Part shown: positions 1 through 8,825 of the stretch, in pieces
Position numbering within the stretch: the stretch's first letter is position 1
How the letters are laid out: each line of letters begins with the position of its first letter
Assembly (NCBI GenBank): GCA_025449515.1
Contig: JANWJI010000043.1
Location: forward strand, 1-33,703
Length of the DNA stretch: 33,703 bases
Reading direction: 5' to 3'
Origin: Nitrososphaeraceae archaeon
Lineage (GTDB): Archaea > Thermoproteota > Nitrososphaeria > Nitrososphaerales > Nitrososphaeraceae
Program-made: the position numbers and the translations under genes
Notes under the pieces: model-generated
Seen by the model: only the letters and a program-made list of their open reading frames with translations
Database searches by the model: none
What the model was told of the DNA's origin: nothing

Positions 1-1339
1 ATGAGATGGCATTGCCATAGTAATATGGAGGTAAATATCTGCTCCCCACATGCCCATCTCTGCTCCCTGGTAGCCGCCAAATGCCCAACCGGCAAGACCA
101 GCCAGAAAGAATCGTGTAGTTATGTTCCAAGAGATCTGTGAGCGCCAAATAAACAGGAACGCTGTAAATATAGTTAATGCAGAAGGAAAAACAATACCCA
201 ATGATGCAGGTTGTGCCATTATTTGAAGCCAAACAGGATTTGGCATATCCAGAAATATGTGATGAGAAAAAACAAGGACCGAAAACATAAAATAGAACGG
301 CCAAGGACGGTAGTTCCATTTATTGTACTGTACGCGTTCTTTTCCATATCTCGGCGTTAGATAATACATCGCACCAAGGAAGATTAATAGTGGAAAGTAC
401 ACGATAGATGCCCAAAAACCACCACGCATTCTTTGTCAATAACCAATTTGTGGAATCAAGGGCAATTGTTGTGGAATTTTGCTGCAATGAAACTAGTCCT
501 TGCGTTAGCTGAAAAAAAAGCAGGGTTCCCTATTAATTGTATCATTGAAGTCACAAATGCTGCAACTAACACAATAGGTACCGCGGGGGTTGCGTCCCTC
601 AGTTTCTTTGTAAACCAGCTATTGATCCCTAGTAACGCCATCCATCTTAGAGTTGATGGAAGATATGTCATATGTGTATGATCTAGGTCTTGTTTGGGGT
701 AATCCTTCCCTTTTTTTTGCAGCTCTCTCTCCATGTCTAGATGCGAAGACCTGTGTTCCAACAGGTATTTTTCTTCTTAACAACGTAGTAATTATTATAA
801 TACAAAAAATCGTGATGGCTATTCCTACTAAAAGATCTGCAAATAGAAATATCTCGGCCGCAGTACCGTTCCAGGTTATACCCGGCTGACCCGGGAGGAA
901 GATAAGGCATAAGGTTATACCAACCAACGCCTAAGGACGACACTGGTGAGATGAAAATGAGTATTACACCTGCCTCCAAAACACCTAAAGAAATCTTGAC
1001 CCATTTCATACTTGACAACGGTTTTCTACCCCACTTACTTGTAGCGTAATAGCCAAACCACATCGTGTTCATTGACATAACGCCAAAGAACATTGCCTGC
1101 CCATGGGATGTTAGCAGAGCATAAAACAATACATCTTGCGGTGCAGAATGAATTTGGTTGGAAAGAGGAACACCAAGTTATATCACACGCATTCCGAGTG
1201 CACACACGCCTGCAATTAAGAAGTTTGTCAACATTACACCAATAAATAATATTACCAATTTCTTAAGATCAGGTGAGATATCGTATTGTGGTAGCTGCGG
1301 AGGTTCTTGGGGATATCGATCCTGATCCTTATTCAACAT
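1..1339 (-). pseudogene. Heme-copper terminal oxidase subunit I, decayed and cut by the window edge
   Basis: In three minus-strand frames this reads as a heme-copper oxidase subunit I, the membrane proton-pumping O2 reductase of aerobic respiration. The N-terminus (MLNKDQDRYPQEPPQ, start at 1339) leads into transmembrane helices, then GWYNLMPYLPP, then HHIFLDMPNPVWLQ near 260-220, which holds the CuB-site His-His pair, then GYQGAEMGMWG near the window start. The frame is broken repeatedly: an in-frame TAA at 1178-1180, and frame changes near 885, between about 800 and 640, near 455, and near 405 where a family-like WWFFGHPxVYFP segment has lost a base. It follows the subunit II gene by about 30 nt, as in a cox operon. 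No single ORF could make the protein. Identification is solid; the number and exact place of lesions is approximate. Confidence 0.85.
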
Positions 1340-1370
1340 ATGTTTGACTCATCTCCAGGCATTTTGGGCT

Positions 1371-1942
1371 TTAGGTTGGTAAGTTGGAACTTGGACTTGA
1401 GGAGACTACTTTTATTTGTGAAGTCATATAGGGGTGCGCATATCCACAATACTCTAAACATCTTACCAGATATATTCCTGGATGCTTAAAGGTGAATAAG
1501 AATACGTTGTCAACTCCAGGAACGACTTGCATTTGAAACATTAGCTGAGATCCATCAGTTGGACCGGCGACAATTTGGCTATTCCAAAGTTATGTGCCAT
1601 TTGTCCTGCGTTAACTATCGTAATTTGAACTGTATCTCCTTTATTAAGAGAAATTGTTGGCCCACCTGTGGTACTATTAAAGCCAAATTCGTGTTGTATC
1701 GAAACTAATTTTTTATCAATCTTCAATTGTTGCAAGGTAGGATTCGAGGGAGCGAGATTCAACGGGACATGAAGAGCAACGAATAGTCTGCTTATTCGAT
1801 CTTTCAGTAAATGATTATAAGAACTTTCTGACATTAGTCCTGCACCTACTGTGAGTAAAGCAGAAAGCGACAGTATGATTCCTATAATGATTACGATCCG
1901 ACGACTCATGATATATGGTTTAGGTGGCTGTCCAACAGTCAT
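1371..1942 (-). pseudogene. Cytochrome c oxidase subunit II (CuA protein), frameshifted
   Basis: The gene reads from ATG 1942 (or ATG 1909) through one N-terminal membrane helix (IVIIIGIILSLSALL) into a cupredoxin domain. Near 1570-1576 the frame shifts: the original frame runs into a stop at 1541, while the next frame continues as GPTDGSQLMFQMQVVPGVD to a TAA at 1371-1373. That second part holds the CuA motif CLEYCGYAHPYM, matching C-x3-C-G-x2-H-x2-M, and the first part holds the upstream His in MAHNFGI, so all copper ligands survive in translation. Subunit II accepts electrons into CuA and passes them to subunit I, encoded just downstream and also broken. The lesion looks like a single lost base; sequencing error is possible here but less likely given the heavy damage next door. 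Confidence 0.82.
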
Positions 1943-2597
1943 AGCTTAACTTTGAATCATGAATATTTCATTATTAAAAGATGTGTCTTCTATTTCGGAA
2001 TTTTGCCGTCAGCCAAGTCATGAACTTTAAGTCTTACAAATCATATTGTTCAACAAACCCGGGTGATTTATCAATTGAATTGGGCAACTTTCCTCTTAAT
2101 TCAATAAGTGATGTCGAGCACAGATGGGTTCAGGAATGGAAATATAGATATTCAATTACCAAACTTAAGATATAGATTCGAATTCCCTGTTCACTTATCT
2201 GCTAGTTCTCATGAATTAATCTCGATCTATCTGAGGTATCTTGTCACTTCATGTGATTAGAGTTCAGAAAATACTTAAGTCTCTATAGTGCACGACGTGA
2301 GTTCAAAATTGAGATACTGAGGCTTGAAATCCATGAGTACAAATCAGGATCACATATCAGGATAAGTGCCTTAATAGTCCTTGTGAAAAATTTGCTGAGA
2401 AAAATAAAGCAGTAGGCGGGATATTCTCATGGTCCATATTCACATCATCCAGAAAGAAATTCCTTTTACACAAATTTTGCTTTCAGTGTTGTCTACAGAG
2501 TACATCTATCAACTGCAAGTGAATCATACCCCGTATAAATAAGCAATTCAGGGTGATGTGCATCATCTATCGCTTCCCTTCAGGACGCAGATCTACG
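1943..2597. other. Intergenic, no gene recognised
   Basis: 655 bp between the start of the oxidase genes and the end of the small membrane protein gene. Only short open frames occur, without recognisable motifs or a convincing start. I see no RNA gene. The promoter of the oxidase pair would lie at the left end. Confidence 0.5.
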
Positions 2598-2879
2598 TTA
2601 ACTCTTCAAGTGATACTTCTCAATTGGCACGGTACCTTCTTTATACGTGATGGTTATTATGTCACCCACTTTATAATGACAATTCGAAATTGAGCGTGGT
2701 TCACGGTCTGATGACTCAACTATACATGTCCCTTGATCATCCTTAATTACAACTCTGGCATTATCAGTAACTTCCCTTCTGAATAGATCCTTCAACGGAA
2801 ACCCAAATAGGAATTGAACGCCGAAAACCGCCCCTATAATAACTAAGATAGCAAGGGCAGCCATTTTCTTGCCAGACAT
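2598..2879 (-). CDS. Small single-pass membrane protein, unknown function
   Basis: 93 residues from the ATG at 2879. A basic start (MSGKKM) is followed by one membrane helix (AALAILVIIGAVFGVQFLFG, about residues 7-26) and a polar outer domain of about 65 residues with two cysteines (TCIVESS and SNCHYK), which could form a disulfide in an extracytoplasmic beta-rich fold ending VGDIITITYKEG. The frame stays open upstream and includes an acidic stretch (DFDSDSDTGSS), so a GTG about 24 codons earlier is an alternative start giving a cytoplasmic acidic tail. I do not recognise the family. It stands alone on the minus strand. Real gene likely, function unknown. Confidence 0.6.
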   Translation of the reverse strand: MSGKKMAALAILVIIGAVFGVQFLFGFPLKDLFRREVTDNARVVIKDDQGTCIVESSDREPRSISNCHYKVGDIITITYKEGTVPIEKYHLKS

Positions 2880-3593
2880 TTTGGAGAAAGGAGACGAGCC
2901 CGTGTCAGAATCAGAATCGAAATCGTATCCCACTAATGATGCACGGCATTTAATATGTTGCATGCAATTTAAAAATATATCAGTGCAAGGCCTTGTTCTA
3001 AATAAATTTAGAGAAATGTTTGGGGTTTGATTTACAGCAGGACACCTGACCTTGAACAAAGAAATACATTCCACGTATTGAGTTCAATGCCATAACTTCA
3101 ATCTTATGATATGCCAATACAGAAATCCTCTTTGACCTTTTAAATAAGTAGAGCAATGAGTGTTAATACTAATTCTATACCATAGGCACTGGCATATGCC
3201 AGAGTTTATACTTGTCTAGTATGGCAGAATGTTCTAGGTCGAATTGTTACACTTAAGTTGACAAGTATTACCACGAAGTTACAATCATTTACTATCCATC
3301 TGCCAAAATGCAAGTTGGAATCCTTCACGTGAATTCCGAATCGCTCGTGATTTCATGATAATATCTTTATCTCCATAGAGTAGATTATGTTTCCAATGTA
3401 CTATCATTCTAATGAAATTGTCATAGTTAGTAGATAGAATTACTTGATCGGCTGCTCTAAAGCCAACACCATAAATTTATCCTAAAATTGATTATGATTA
3501 TTTACTTTAGTGGTTCCTTCTTTCAATTGAATTCATACAATAGTCAAAGTTAAGAGCATGGTCCCAATAAACTCTAGTATTTAGATATAGATC
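2880..3593. other. Intergenic, no gene recognised
   Basis: 714 bp between the divergent small membrane protein and the MscS gene. Apart from the possible N-terminal extension of the former (to about 2950), I find only short frames and no repeats or RNA genes. Confidence 0.45.
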
Positions 3594-4214
3594 ATGGCCA
3601 ATAGACGAATAGACGAAAACAGGAAGTCTCTCGAAGAATACGGAACAAGGGTAAAATCGCTTAAGAAAATGGCCGCGACAGGTATTATATTAATCTTGAC
3701 TGTGGGAGCTCTCACCCTTTTCTTAGAAGGCCTAGTTCCTGAAGCTTATCTGAGATACGTAAAGATTGTAGAGGTGGGTATTATCGGATATTTCTTCATA
3801 CAGGTTGTAAGTGAAGCAATTTATAGGGTAACCCGTGATTACTTTCAAACAAACGCAAATGCCATAAAGTCTTTCGTGAGAATCACTACTGCGATCATAT
3901 TTGCAGCCATTATCCTCTCATATCTTAGCGATGATCCGTTCTTGGCGGCGTCTATCACTACTGTAGCAGGCTTGATGCTTGCCTTTGCCTCGCAGACAGT
4001 TATGGGTAATATGATAGCAGGGTTATATCTATCACTTACACGACCATTCAAGATCGGGGATAGAATAACAGTCTTTGGAAATACTGGGACTATCTATGAA
4101 ATAGGACTGCTATATACCCGATTGATATCTGAGCAGGGAGATACCATTTTGGCACCAAGTTCTGCACTAGTAAATTCAGCCATAGTATTGCATCATGGTC
4201 AAGATATGACTTGA
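3594..4214 (+). CDS. Short MscS-family mechanosensitive ion channel
   Basis: 206 residues. MscS channels open under membrane tension and release solutes on osmotic downshift. A charged N-terminal segment is followed by helices near residues 27-45 (ATGIILILTVGALTLFLEG), 55-75 and 90-108, then the pore helix and beta domain: AGLMLAFASQTVMGNMIAG (about 124-142) and LTRPFKIGDRITVFGNTGTI (about 147-166). The Gly/Ala-rich pore helix followed by the P-F-x-x-G-D motif is the family signature. The protein ends soon after the beta domain (LAPSSALVNSAIV), so it lacks the C-terminal alpha/beta cage of full-length MscS (E. coli about 286 residues). This could be a natural minimal form or a truncation; the sequence after the stop at 4214 does not clearly continue it. 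Confidence 0.85.
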   Translation: MANRRIDENRKSLEEYGTRVKSLKKMAATGIILILTVGALTLFLEGLVPEAYLRYVKIVEVGIIGYFFIQVVSEAIYRVTRDYFQTNANAIKSFVRITTAIIFAAIILSYLSDDPFLAASITTVAGLMLAFASQTVMGNMIAGLYLSLTRPFKIGDRITVFGNTGTIYEIGLLYTRLISEQGDTILAPSSALVNSAIVLHHGQDMT

Positions 4215-4350
4215 GTAAGGAACCCATTTTTGTTGTTGTATTTGCCGCAAGATTGTCTTACTTCATAATAATCACTAAATATTGATTATTAGTATGATAT
4301 GCGTTACGTATATAGCACGTATAATTGATAATATTATTTAATGTCAATAG

Positions 4351-4358
4351 AGAGGAGA
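4351..4358 (+). promoter_or_regulatory. Ribosome binding site fixing the TTG start at 4367
   Basis: AGAGGAGAG lies about 8 nt before TTG 4367 and is a good match to the archaeal anti-Shine-Dalgarno. It supports the unusual TTG start over internal ATG codons. Confidence 0.55.
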
Positions 4359-4366
4359 GATAACAC

Positions 4367-4963
4367 TTGAGTGCTTCTATAAATATATCATTCGCTATAA
4401 TCACTGTTGCTTCATTACTTGTCGCGACTTTGGGAGTAGTTGTAATTAATTCAAATAAGGATATGATGATCTTTGCGCAGCCTGGTTACCCCTCCGAGGC
4501 AGGTAAATACAAGTTTGGCGCTATCTCAAGCGTTCAGCTTGATAAGACTGGCAAACCAGAATGGATTCTTGCCGGTCACTGGAAATCAAATTTATTGAAT
4601 GCAATATCGAACTCCACAGTTAGCCATGGCAACTTATCATTTACTCCCATATTTGATGCATCAATTAGAATGGTGATGGTAAACGGTTCTGGGTTGCATT
4701 CCCACACAATCACAAACTTCAACCTATCAAAAATATCTCTACCGAACAATAATACGAAGCAATTCAACGGCACAGTCACTGCAAGCATGAGAAATGGTCC
4801 GATTACGGATATACCTGTGAGCATAAAGTTCCTTGGAAATGATGTTATAAGCTTGTGGCTCGACCCGATGAAGATCAAGAACCATTATGGAAGTACTCCA
4901 ATTTTCGGTTTCGAGCTTAACCCTAGCAATAGGCCAATGCCCCCACAAGGAAGCGCTCACTAA
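4367..4963 (+). CDS. Secreted or membrane-anchored protein, unknown function
   Basis: 198 residues starting at TTG 4367. The N-terminal hydrophobic segment (ISFAIITVASLLVATLGVVVI, residues 6-26) is a signal peptide or anchor. The rest is predicted extracellular, rich in Asn, Ser and Thr with several N-x-S/T sequons (NSTVSHGNLS, NGSGLHSH), fitting an exported archaeal glycoprotein. It contains KYKFGAISSVQLDKTGKPEW and later GLHSHTITNF and KNHYGSTPIFGFELNP. I recognise the style of Nitrososphaeria exported proteins but no named domain. It is a single gene on the plus strand, followed by an intergenic gap. Function unknown. Confidence 0.72.
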   Translation: MSASINISFAIITVASLLVATLGVVVINSNKDMMIFAQPGYPSEAGKYKFGAISSVQLDKTGKPEWILAGHWKSNLLNAISNSTVSHGNLSFTPIFDASIRMVMVNGSGLHSHTITNFNLSKISLPNNNTKQFNGTVTASMRNGPITDIPVSIKFLGNDVISLWLDPMKIKNHYGSTPIFGFELNPSNRPMPPQGSAH

Positions 4964-5302
4964 ACCTCCTAAGTAGATCATTCCTATCTCTTTCCATCAT
5001 TATTTCTATCACAACACAAGAACACAAGCAGATAGGAAGGTGGATTCACAAATTCGAATTTAGCTACTGGTCTCTCCAGGCAAAATTTCAACAATACACC
5101 AGATCTTTCAACTGTTCAAACCCTATCGATATACCGATCATATCATAAATTCCAAGCCCGAACTAGCCTAATTCATTACCTAATAGATCCAGGAATTAGT
5201 CGTATAGAGCGAATCAACGCATTTTATTTGAATTAAGGCAAGAGTAGATCACTCCTCCATATTATTCTGAACATTTGACTTTACCGATACCTATAGTTAA
5301 TT
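4964..5302. other. Intergenic, no gene recognised
   Basis: About 340 bp between the exported protein and the NHL protein. No open frame of note and no tRNA-like fold; the right end carries the TATA box of the NHL gene. Confidence 0.5.
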
Positions 5303-5311
5303 TTTTATATA
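5303..5311 (+). promoter_or_regulatory. TATA box of the NHL propeller gene
   Basis: TTTTATATA is centred about 27 nt before ATG 5334, which places the expected transcription start at or next to the start codon. This implies a leaderless transcript, common in archaea. No Shine-Dalgarno sequence is visible, in agreement. Confidence 0.5.
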
Positions 5312-5333
5312 CGGAAGAGTCCAATCCTAATTC

Positions 5334-6332
5334 ATGCTAGAGCAAGAGAAAAACCCTCGCATTAGCGGTTTTTGCATCTATTTTTGCGGTTCAATTCTAA
5401 TTAGCTTGTTTGCAATGAGCACTATCACTACTCACCAGGCATATTCAGTTGGATCAGAACAGTACTCCTTCGTTGGAAAATGGGGATCAAAAGGTGTAGG
5501 TCACGGCATGTTTTCGCAAGCGTCTGGCATAACTACGGATTCTAATGGAAATGTGTATGTAGGAGATCTCACAGGAGTCAGCGGCAAGATACAAAAATTC
5601 ACTAGCAACGGCACATTCATTACTTCTTGGGGAAATCTAGGGTTTGGTCCCGGAGCATTTACGAATCCGACCCAGCTTTCTGCAGATTCTAATGACAACA
5701 TATACGTCGCTGATTTAGGGAACGCCGAGACAGCTGTTCAGAAATTCACTAGCAACGGCACATTCATCACTTCTTGGGGTTCAACAGGATTATCTGATGG
5801 ACAGTTTATAAATCCGAGTGGAATTGGCGTTGATTCCAAAGGCTATGTCTATGTAGCTGATTATGGAGAGAATAATCGTATTCAAAAGTTTGATAGTAAT
5901 GGAAACTTCATAACAAAATGGGGATCTACTGGTACTGGTGACGGACAGTTTATAAATCCTGCAGATGTTGCCATAGATAAAGTAAACAATGTATACGTAG
6001 TAGATAGAGGCAATGATCGTGTCCAAAAGTTTGATAGCAATGGAAACTTCATAACAAAATGGGGATCTACTGGTACTGGTGACGGACAATTCCAAAGTCC
6101 CATAGGAATTAGTGCAGATCAGTCTGGGAATATTTATGTGGTTGATTTTGGTAATGATCGTGTCCAAAAGTTTGATAGCAATGGAAACTTCATAACAAAA
6201 TGGGGATCTACTGGTACTGGTGACGGACAATTCCAAAGTCCCATAGGAATCACAGTCAATTCCAAGGGGATTGTATATGTTGTCGACGGAGGAAACGGCA
6301 GAGTCCAATTTTTCTCTCTCGCCCCTAAATAG
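5334..6332 (+). CDS. Exported NHL-repeat beta-propeller protein
   Basis: 332 residues. A signal peptide covers roughly residues 1-40 (hydrophobic core FCIYFCGSILISLFAMS). The remainder is about six NHL repeats of 46-48 residues, each with the pattern KW/SWGSxGxGDGQFxxPxGI, DSxGNVYVxDxGNxRVQKF and DSNGNFIT. NHL repeats fold as blades of a six-bladed propeller, usually a scaffold for protein or ligand binding, here outside the cell. The last three blades are almost identical at protein and DNA level, the first three are diverged, so the C-terminal half arose by recent duplication. No catalytic site is evident. A sugar-dehydrogenase propeller gene follows in the same orientation after 250 bp, probably with its own promoter. 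Ligand unknown. Confidence 0.88.
   Translation: MLEQEKNPRISGFCIYFCGSILISLFAMSTITTHQAYSVGSEQYSFVGKWGSKGVGHGMFSQASGITTDSNGNVYVGDLTGVSGKIQKFTSNGTFITSWGNLGFGPGAFTNPTQLSADSNDNIYVADLGNAETAVQKFTSNGTFITSWGSTGLSDGQFINPSGIGVDSKGYVYVADYGENNRIQKFDSNGNFITKWGSTGTGDGQFINPADVAIDKVNNVYVVDRGNDRVQKFDSNGNFITKWGSTGTGDGQFQSPIGISADQSGNIYVVDFGNDRVQKFDSNGNFITKWGSTGTGDGQFQSPIGITVNSKGIVYVVDGGNGRVQFFSLAPK
5883..6250 (+). repeat. 141-bp in-gene tandem repeats encoding NHL blades
   Basis: Three copies of a 141-bp unit start at 5883, 6024 and 6165 (counted from CAAAAGTTTGATAG). The segment 6012-6109 is identical to 6153-6250 over 98 bp; the first copy differs at a few sites. The period is 47 codons, so the frame is kept. 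Confidence 0.9.
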
Positions 6333-6583
6333 GTTCAACAGAATTAATGACAGGATTTCATTTTACTCAGTCTAATGGTCTGTGAAATTTTATACTTAAC
6401 ATACCGTCACAAGAAATGTGCTTTCTAGTCGTATATTTTTTTGTCACGCCCTACTGACTGACTAATACTGGAATATGAAATGATTACATAGTTAAACGCA
6501 GTCACATGAACGTCTCACGAAATAAAAAACAGATTTTGAGATGCATTTAATAATAAAGGTCTGAATTAAATAATGAGCAAGAT

Positions 6584-7918
6584 ATGCTGAGAAGACTATC
6601 ATTTTCATTCCTGTTAATTAGTGTTATCCTTTTGTGGTGTATAGGTTCAAACTTCACCCTTCGCATGAACTATCAATCGATACATGCCCAGGGGAATATT
6701 TTGAATACTACTAGCGATGTGCCCTCAAGAGTAATGGAAATACCAGGTTCTTTGTTTGCGCACAATCCGGGAACACCTATCCTAAAGGACTTGCACTTGA
6801 AAGCAGATATGGTCGTTAGCGGATTGAGCCTTCCTACTACGATGGCCTTCGTAGGAAATAATGACATCTTGGTATTAGAAAAGGCCAAAGGTACTGTGGA
6901 GAGGATCCTAAACGGCAAGGTATTGAGTAAACCTCTTCTAAATGTAAATGTGGAATCGCAGGTAGAAAGAGGGATGCTTGGAATTGCCGTTGCAAATAAT
7001 AGGAACGGTCCTATGTATGTTTTCTTGTACTTTACTGAAAAGACAAATCCATCAATTAGTCATACTGATGGTAGTACATCTGTTGCTAATCGTGTATACA
7101 GATACGAGTATGTTGATGGGAGACTTATTAATCCGAAGATTATTTTGGATCTACCCGCCACTCCAGGACCAAGACACAATGCGGGCTCTATAGTAATTGG
7201 TCCAGATAATAATTTGTACGTCCCGATCGGAGATGTAGATGGTCATAGTAGTCAAGCACAGAACGTAGCTGATGGAGGACCAGCTGATGGCACAGGTGGA
7301 ATACTTAGAATCACTCAAGATGGCAAGCCTGTAGGTAACGGCATACTTGGAACAACTAGTCCTGTAAACAAGTATTATGCCTATGGGATACGAAATACCT
7401 TTGGTTTAGGTTTTGACCCTTTGACTAAAAATTTGTGGGACACAGAAAATGGCGCAGGATCAAACGATGAAATTAATATAGTGCAACCAGGATTTAATAG
7501 TGGTTGGGTGCAAGTCCAGGGAAAGGCGCCTCCGGATTTCGATTACTCTCAGTTATTTACCTTTGATGGTAAGGGCATATATCATGATCCTGAATTTTCT
7601 TGGCATGATACAACTGGTCCTACCAAGATACTTTTCCTTAACTCTTCAAAACTAGGGAAAAATTACGAGAATGATGTTTTCGTGTCGGATATTCACCATG
7701 GAAGAATATTTCATTTTAAGATGAACGCAAATAGAACAAGTCTAGCATTACAAGGCCCGCTCGTTGATCGAGTAGCTGACACAGGTAACGAAACAAACGG
7801 ATTGATATTTGGATCTAATTTTGGTGGCATATCAGATATGGAAGTTGGTCCGGATGGTTACCTGTACGTAGTTTCACTTGGCCGAGGGACAATATATAAA
7901 ATAATTCCTACCCTGTAG
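6584..7918 (+). CDS. PQQ-dependent sugar dehydrogenase-like protein (GSDH family), exported
   Basis: 444 residues with a signal peptide or anchor (FSFLLISVILLWCIGSNF, residues 6-23). The body matches the glucose/sorbosone dehydrogenase propeller: DMVVSGLSLPTTMAFVGNND, VERGMLGIAV, GPRHNAGSIVIGPDNNLYV, YAYGIRNTFGLGFDP, LWDTENGAGSNDEIN and the closing DMEVGPDGYLYVVSLGRGTI. In the family the His of the RHNAGS-type segment and the GIRN-type Arg help bind PQQ and calcium, and the enzyme oxidises sugars outside the membrane. Length fits the family. Whether this host makes PQQ is not shown here, and some archaeal homologues may have other substrates. It follows the NHL propeller in the same orientation. 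Confidence 0.85.
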   Translation: MLRRLSFSFLLISVILLWCIGSNFTLRMNYQSIHAQGNILNTTSDVPSRVMEIPGSLFAHNPGTPILKDLHLKADMVVSGLSLPTTMAFVGNNDILVLEKAKGTVERILNGKVLSKPLLNVNVESQVERGMLGIAVANNRNGPMYVFLYFTEKTNPSISHTDGSTSVANRVYRYEYVDGRLINPKIILDLPATPGPRHNAGSIVIGPDNNLYVPIGDVDGHSSQAQNVADGGPADGTGGILRITQDGKPVGNGILGTTSPVNKYYAYGIRNTFGLGFDPLTKNLWDTENGAGSNDEINIVQPGFNSGWVQVQGKAPPDFDYSQLFTFDGKGIYHDPEFSWHDTTGPTKILFLNSSKLGKNYENDVFVSDIHHGRIFHFKMNANRTSLALQGPLVDRVADTGNETNGLIFGSNFGGISDMEVGPDGYLYVVSLGRGTIYKIIPTL

Positions 7919-8213
7919 CTCATAAGATAAGCAGTAGAAGTGCGCTTCCTCCCTTCCTCTCCCCTTCAGAACCAATAATTGCAATTTTTAGATAATTATC
8001 TACCATACATTGCAAGTCTTATTCCGAATTAATTGTATTCAGAATAAAGGTACATCAGATTCTGAATTTCACTTCCACCTGATTAGCCACGCGGTGTCGT
8101 TTCCCTGTTCCACATCATATAACACTATCTGGCGGCTAATTTGGGCATCGATTTAGATCGAATCATCCTCGGAATTACTGAAGATATAATCAACAGATTA
8201 GGATTCGTTAACG
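7919..8213. other. Intergenic, left part of a 900-bp gene-poor stretch
   Basis: Between the sugar dehydrogenase stop and the uncertain zinc-finger frame. From 8141 an open frame begins IDLDRIILGITEDIINRLG and runs to 8359; it may be the broken front half of the following frame, but this is weak. Confidence 0.35.
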
Positions 8214-8486
8214 ATGGTAATGATCAGGACGTTTGTTCACTATTATTATATATTCATATCCACATCAGCTACAGTACGTCGCAATATTGCATCCAGACTG
8301 TTCTTTGTTACCATAAGGGAAGGCCATCTAAGGGTATCCTATACGACGCTAGAGAATAAGCCAACAACTCTTCCAAGATGTAGAATATGTCTTGAGTCAT
8401 TTAGTAAAAGGACACGTTTCAAATTGCACATGGTCACCATCAAATGGCTGTATAGCTATTTGCGAAGTTCTATATCTGATATTTAA
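8214..8486 (+). pseudogene. Possible degraded zinc-finger protein
   Basis: A 90-codon frame whose second half contains RCRICLESFSKRTRFKLH: C-x2-C-x12-H, the first three ligands of a C2H2 finger. The expected second histidine is missing; the sequence goes on MVTIKW. The start is unclear and another frame overlaps upstream from 8141, so this may be the remains of a frameshifted gene. Nitrososphaeria carry many tiny C2H2 proteins, and an intact one lies at 31922, which makes the motif less likely to be chance. Still, this could be a spurious frame in AT-rich DNA. Confidence 0.25.
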
Positions 8487-8825
8487 GGCCATTAAAACAT
8501 ATCTAGCACAAGTCATGAGATTTAGGCATTATGCTGGAAATCTATTGATTAATTATTTGTAAGTTGGTCATAATTATACTTATAAGTTTTGATGCCTAGG
8601 ATCTAATGCTGCGTGACGCAGCGCCACTCAGAGCACGTATCACAAAGTCAATGCAGTCTTGGACGCCCCCCTTGACATTTATCTAGGATAAGTTTTACTT
8701 GTCAGTCGTAGAGACAGGGCTTGAACGGCATAATCTAGCTATTATAAAATACCTGACTGGATTTCGGACTACATAACCGTAGTAGATTTATAGATGAGCA
8801 ACATTACGACAATTATAGAGAAAAA
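8487..8825. other. Intergenic with a GC-rich palindrome
   Basis: No gene seen. GCTGCGTGACGCAGC at 8608-8622 is a perfect inverted repeat with 7-bp arms around one base. A TATA-like AGATTTATAGA near 8785-8795 lies about 35 nt before the TTG start at 8826 and is the likely promoter of the next gene. Confidence 0.4.

Noticed and set aside
1981..2175. 64-codon plus frame
   Set aside because: No motif, no promoter or RBS, composition unlike neighbouring genes.
5105..5125. GTTCAAACCC resembling a tRNA T-arm
   Set aside because: No acceptor, D or anticodon stem can be built upstream.
5790..6338. Long minus-strand frame across the NHL gene
   Set aside because: Its repeats are the mirror of the NHL blade repeats on the plus strand.
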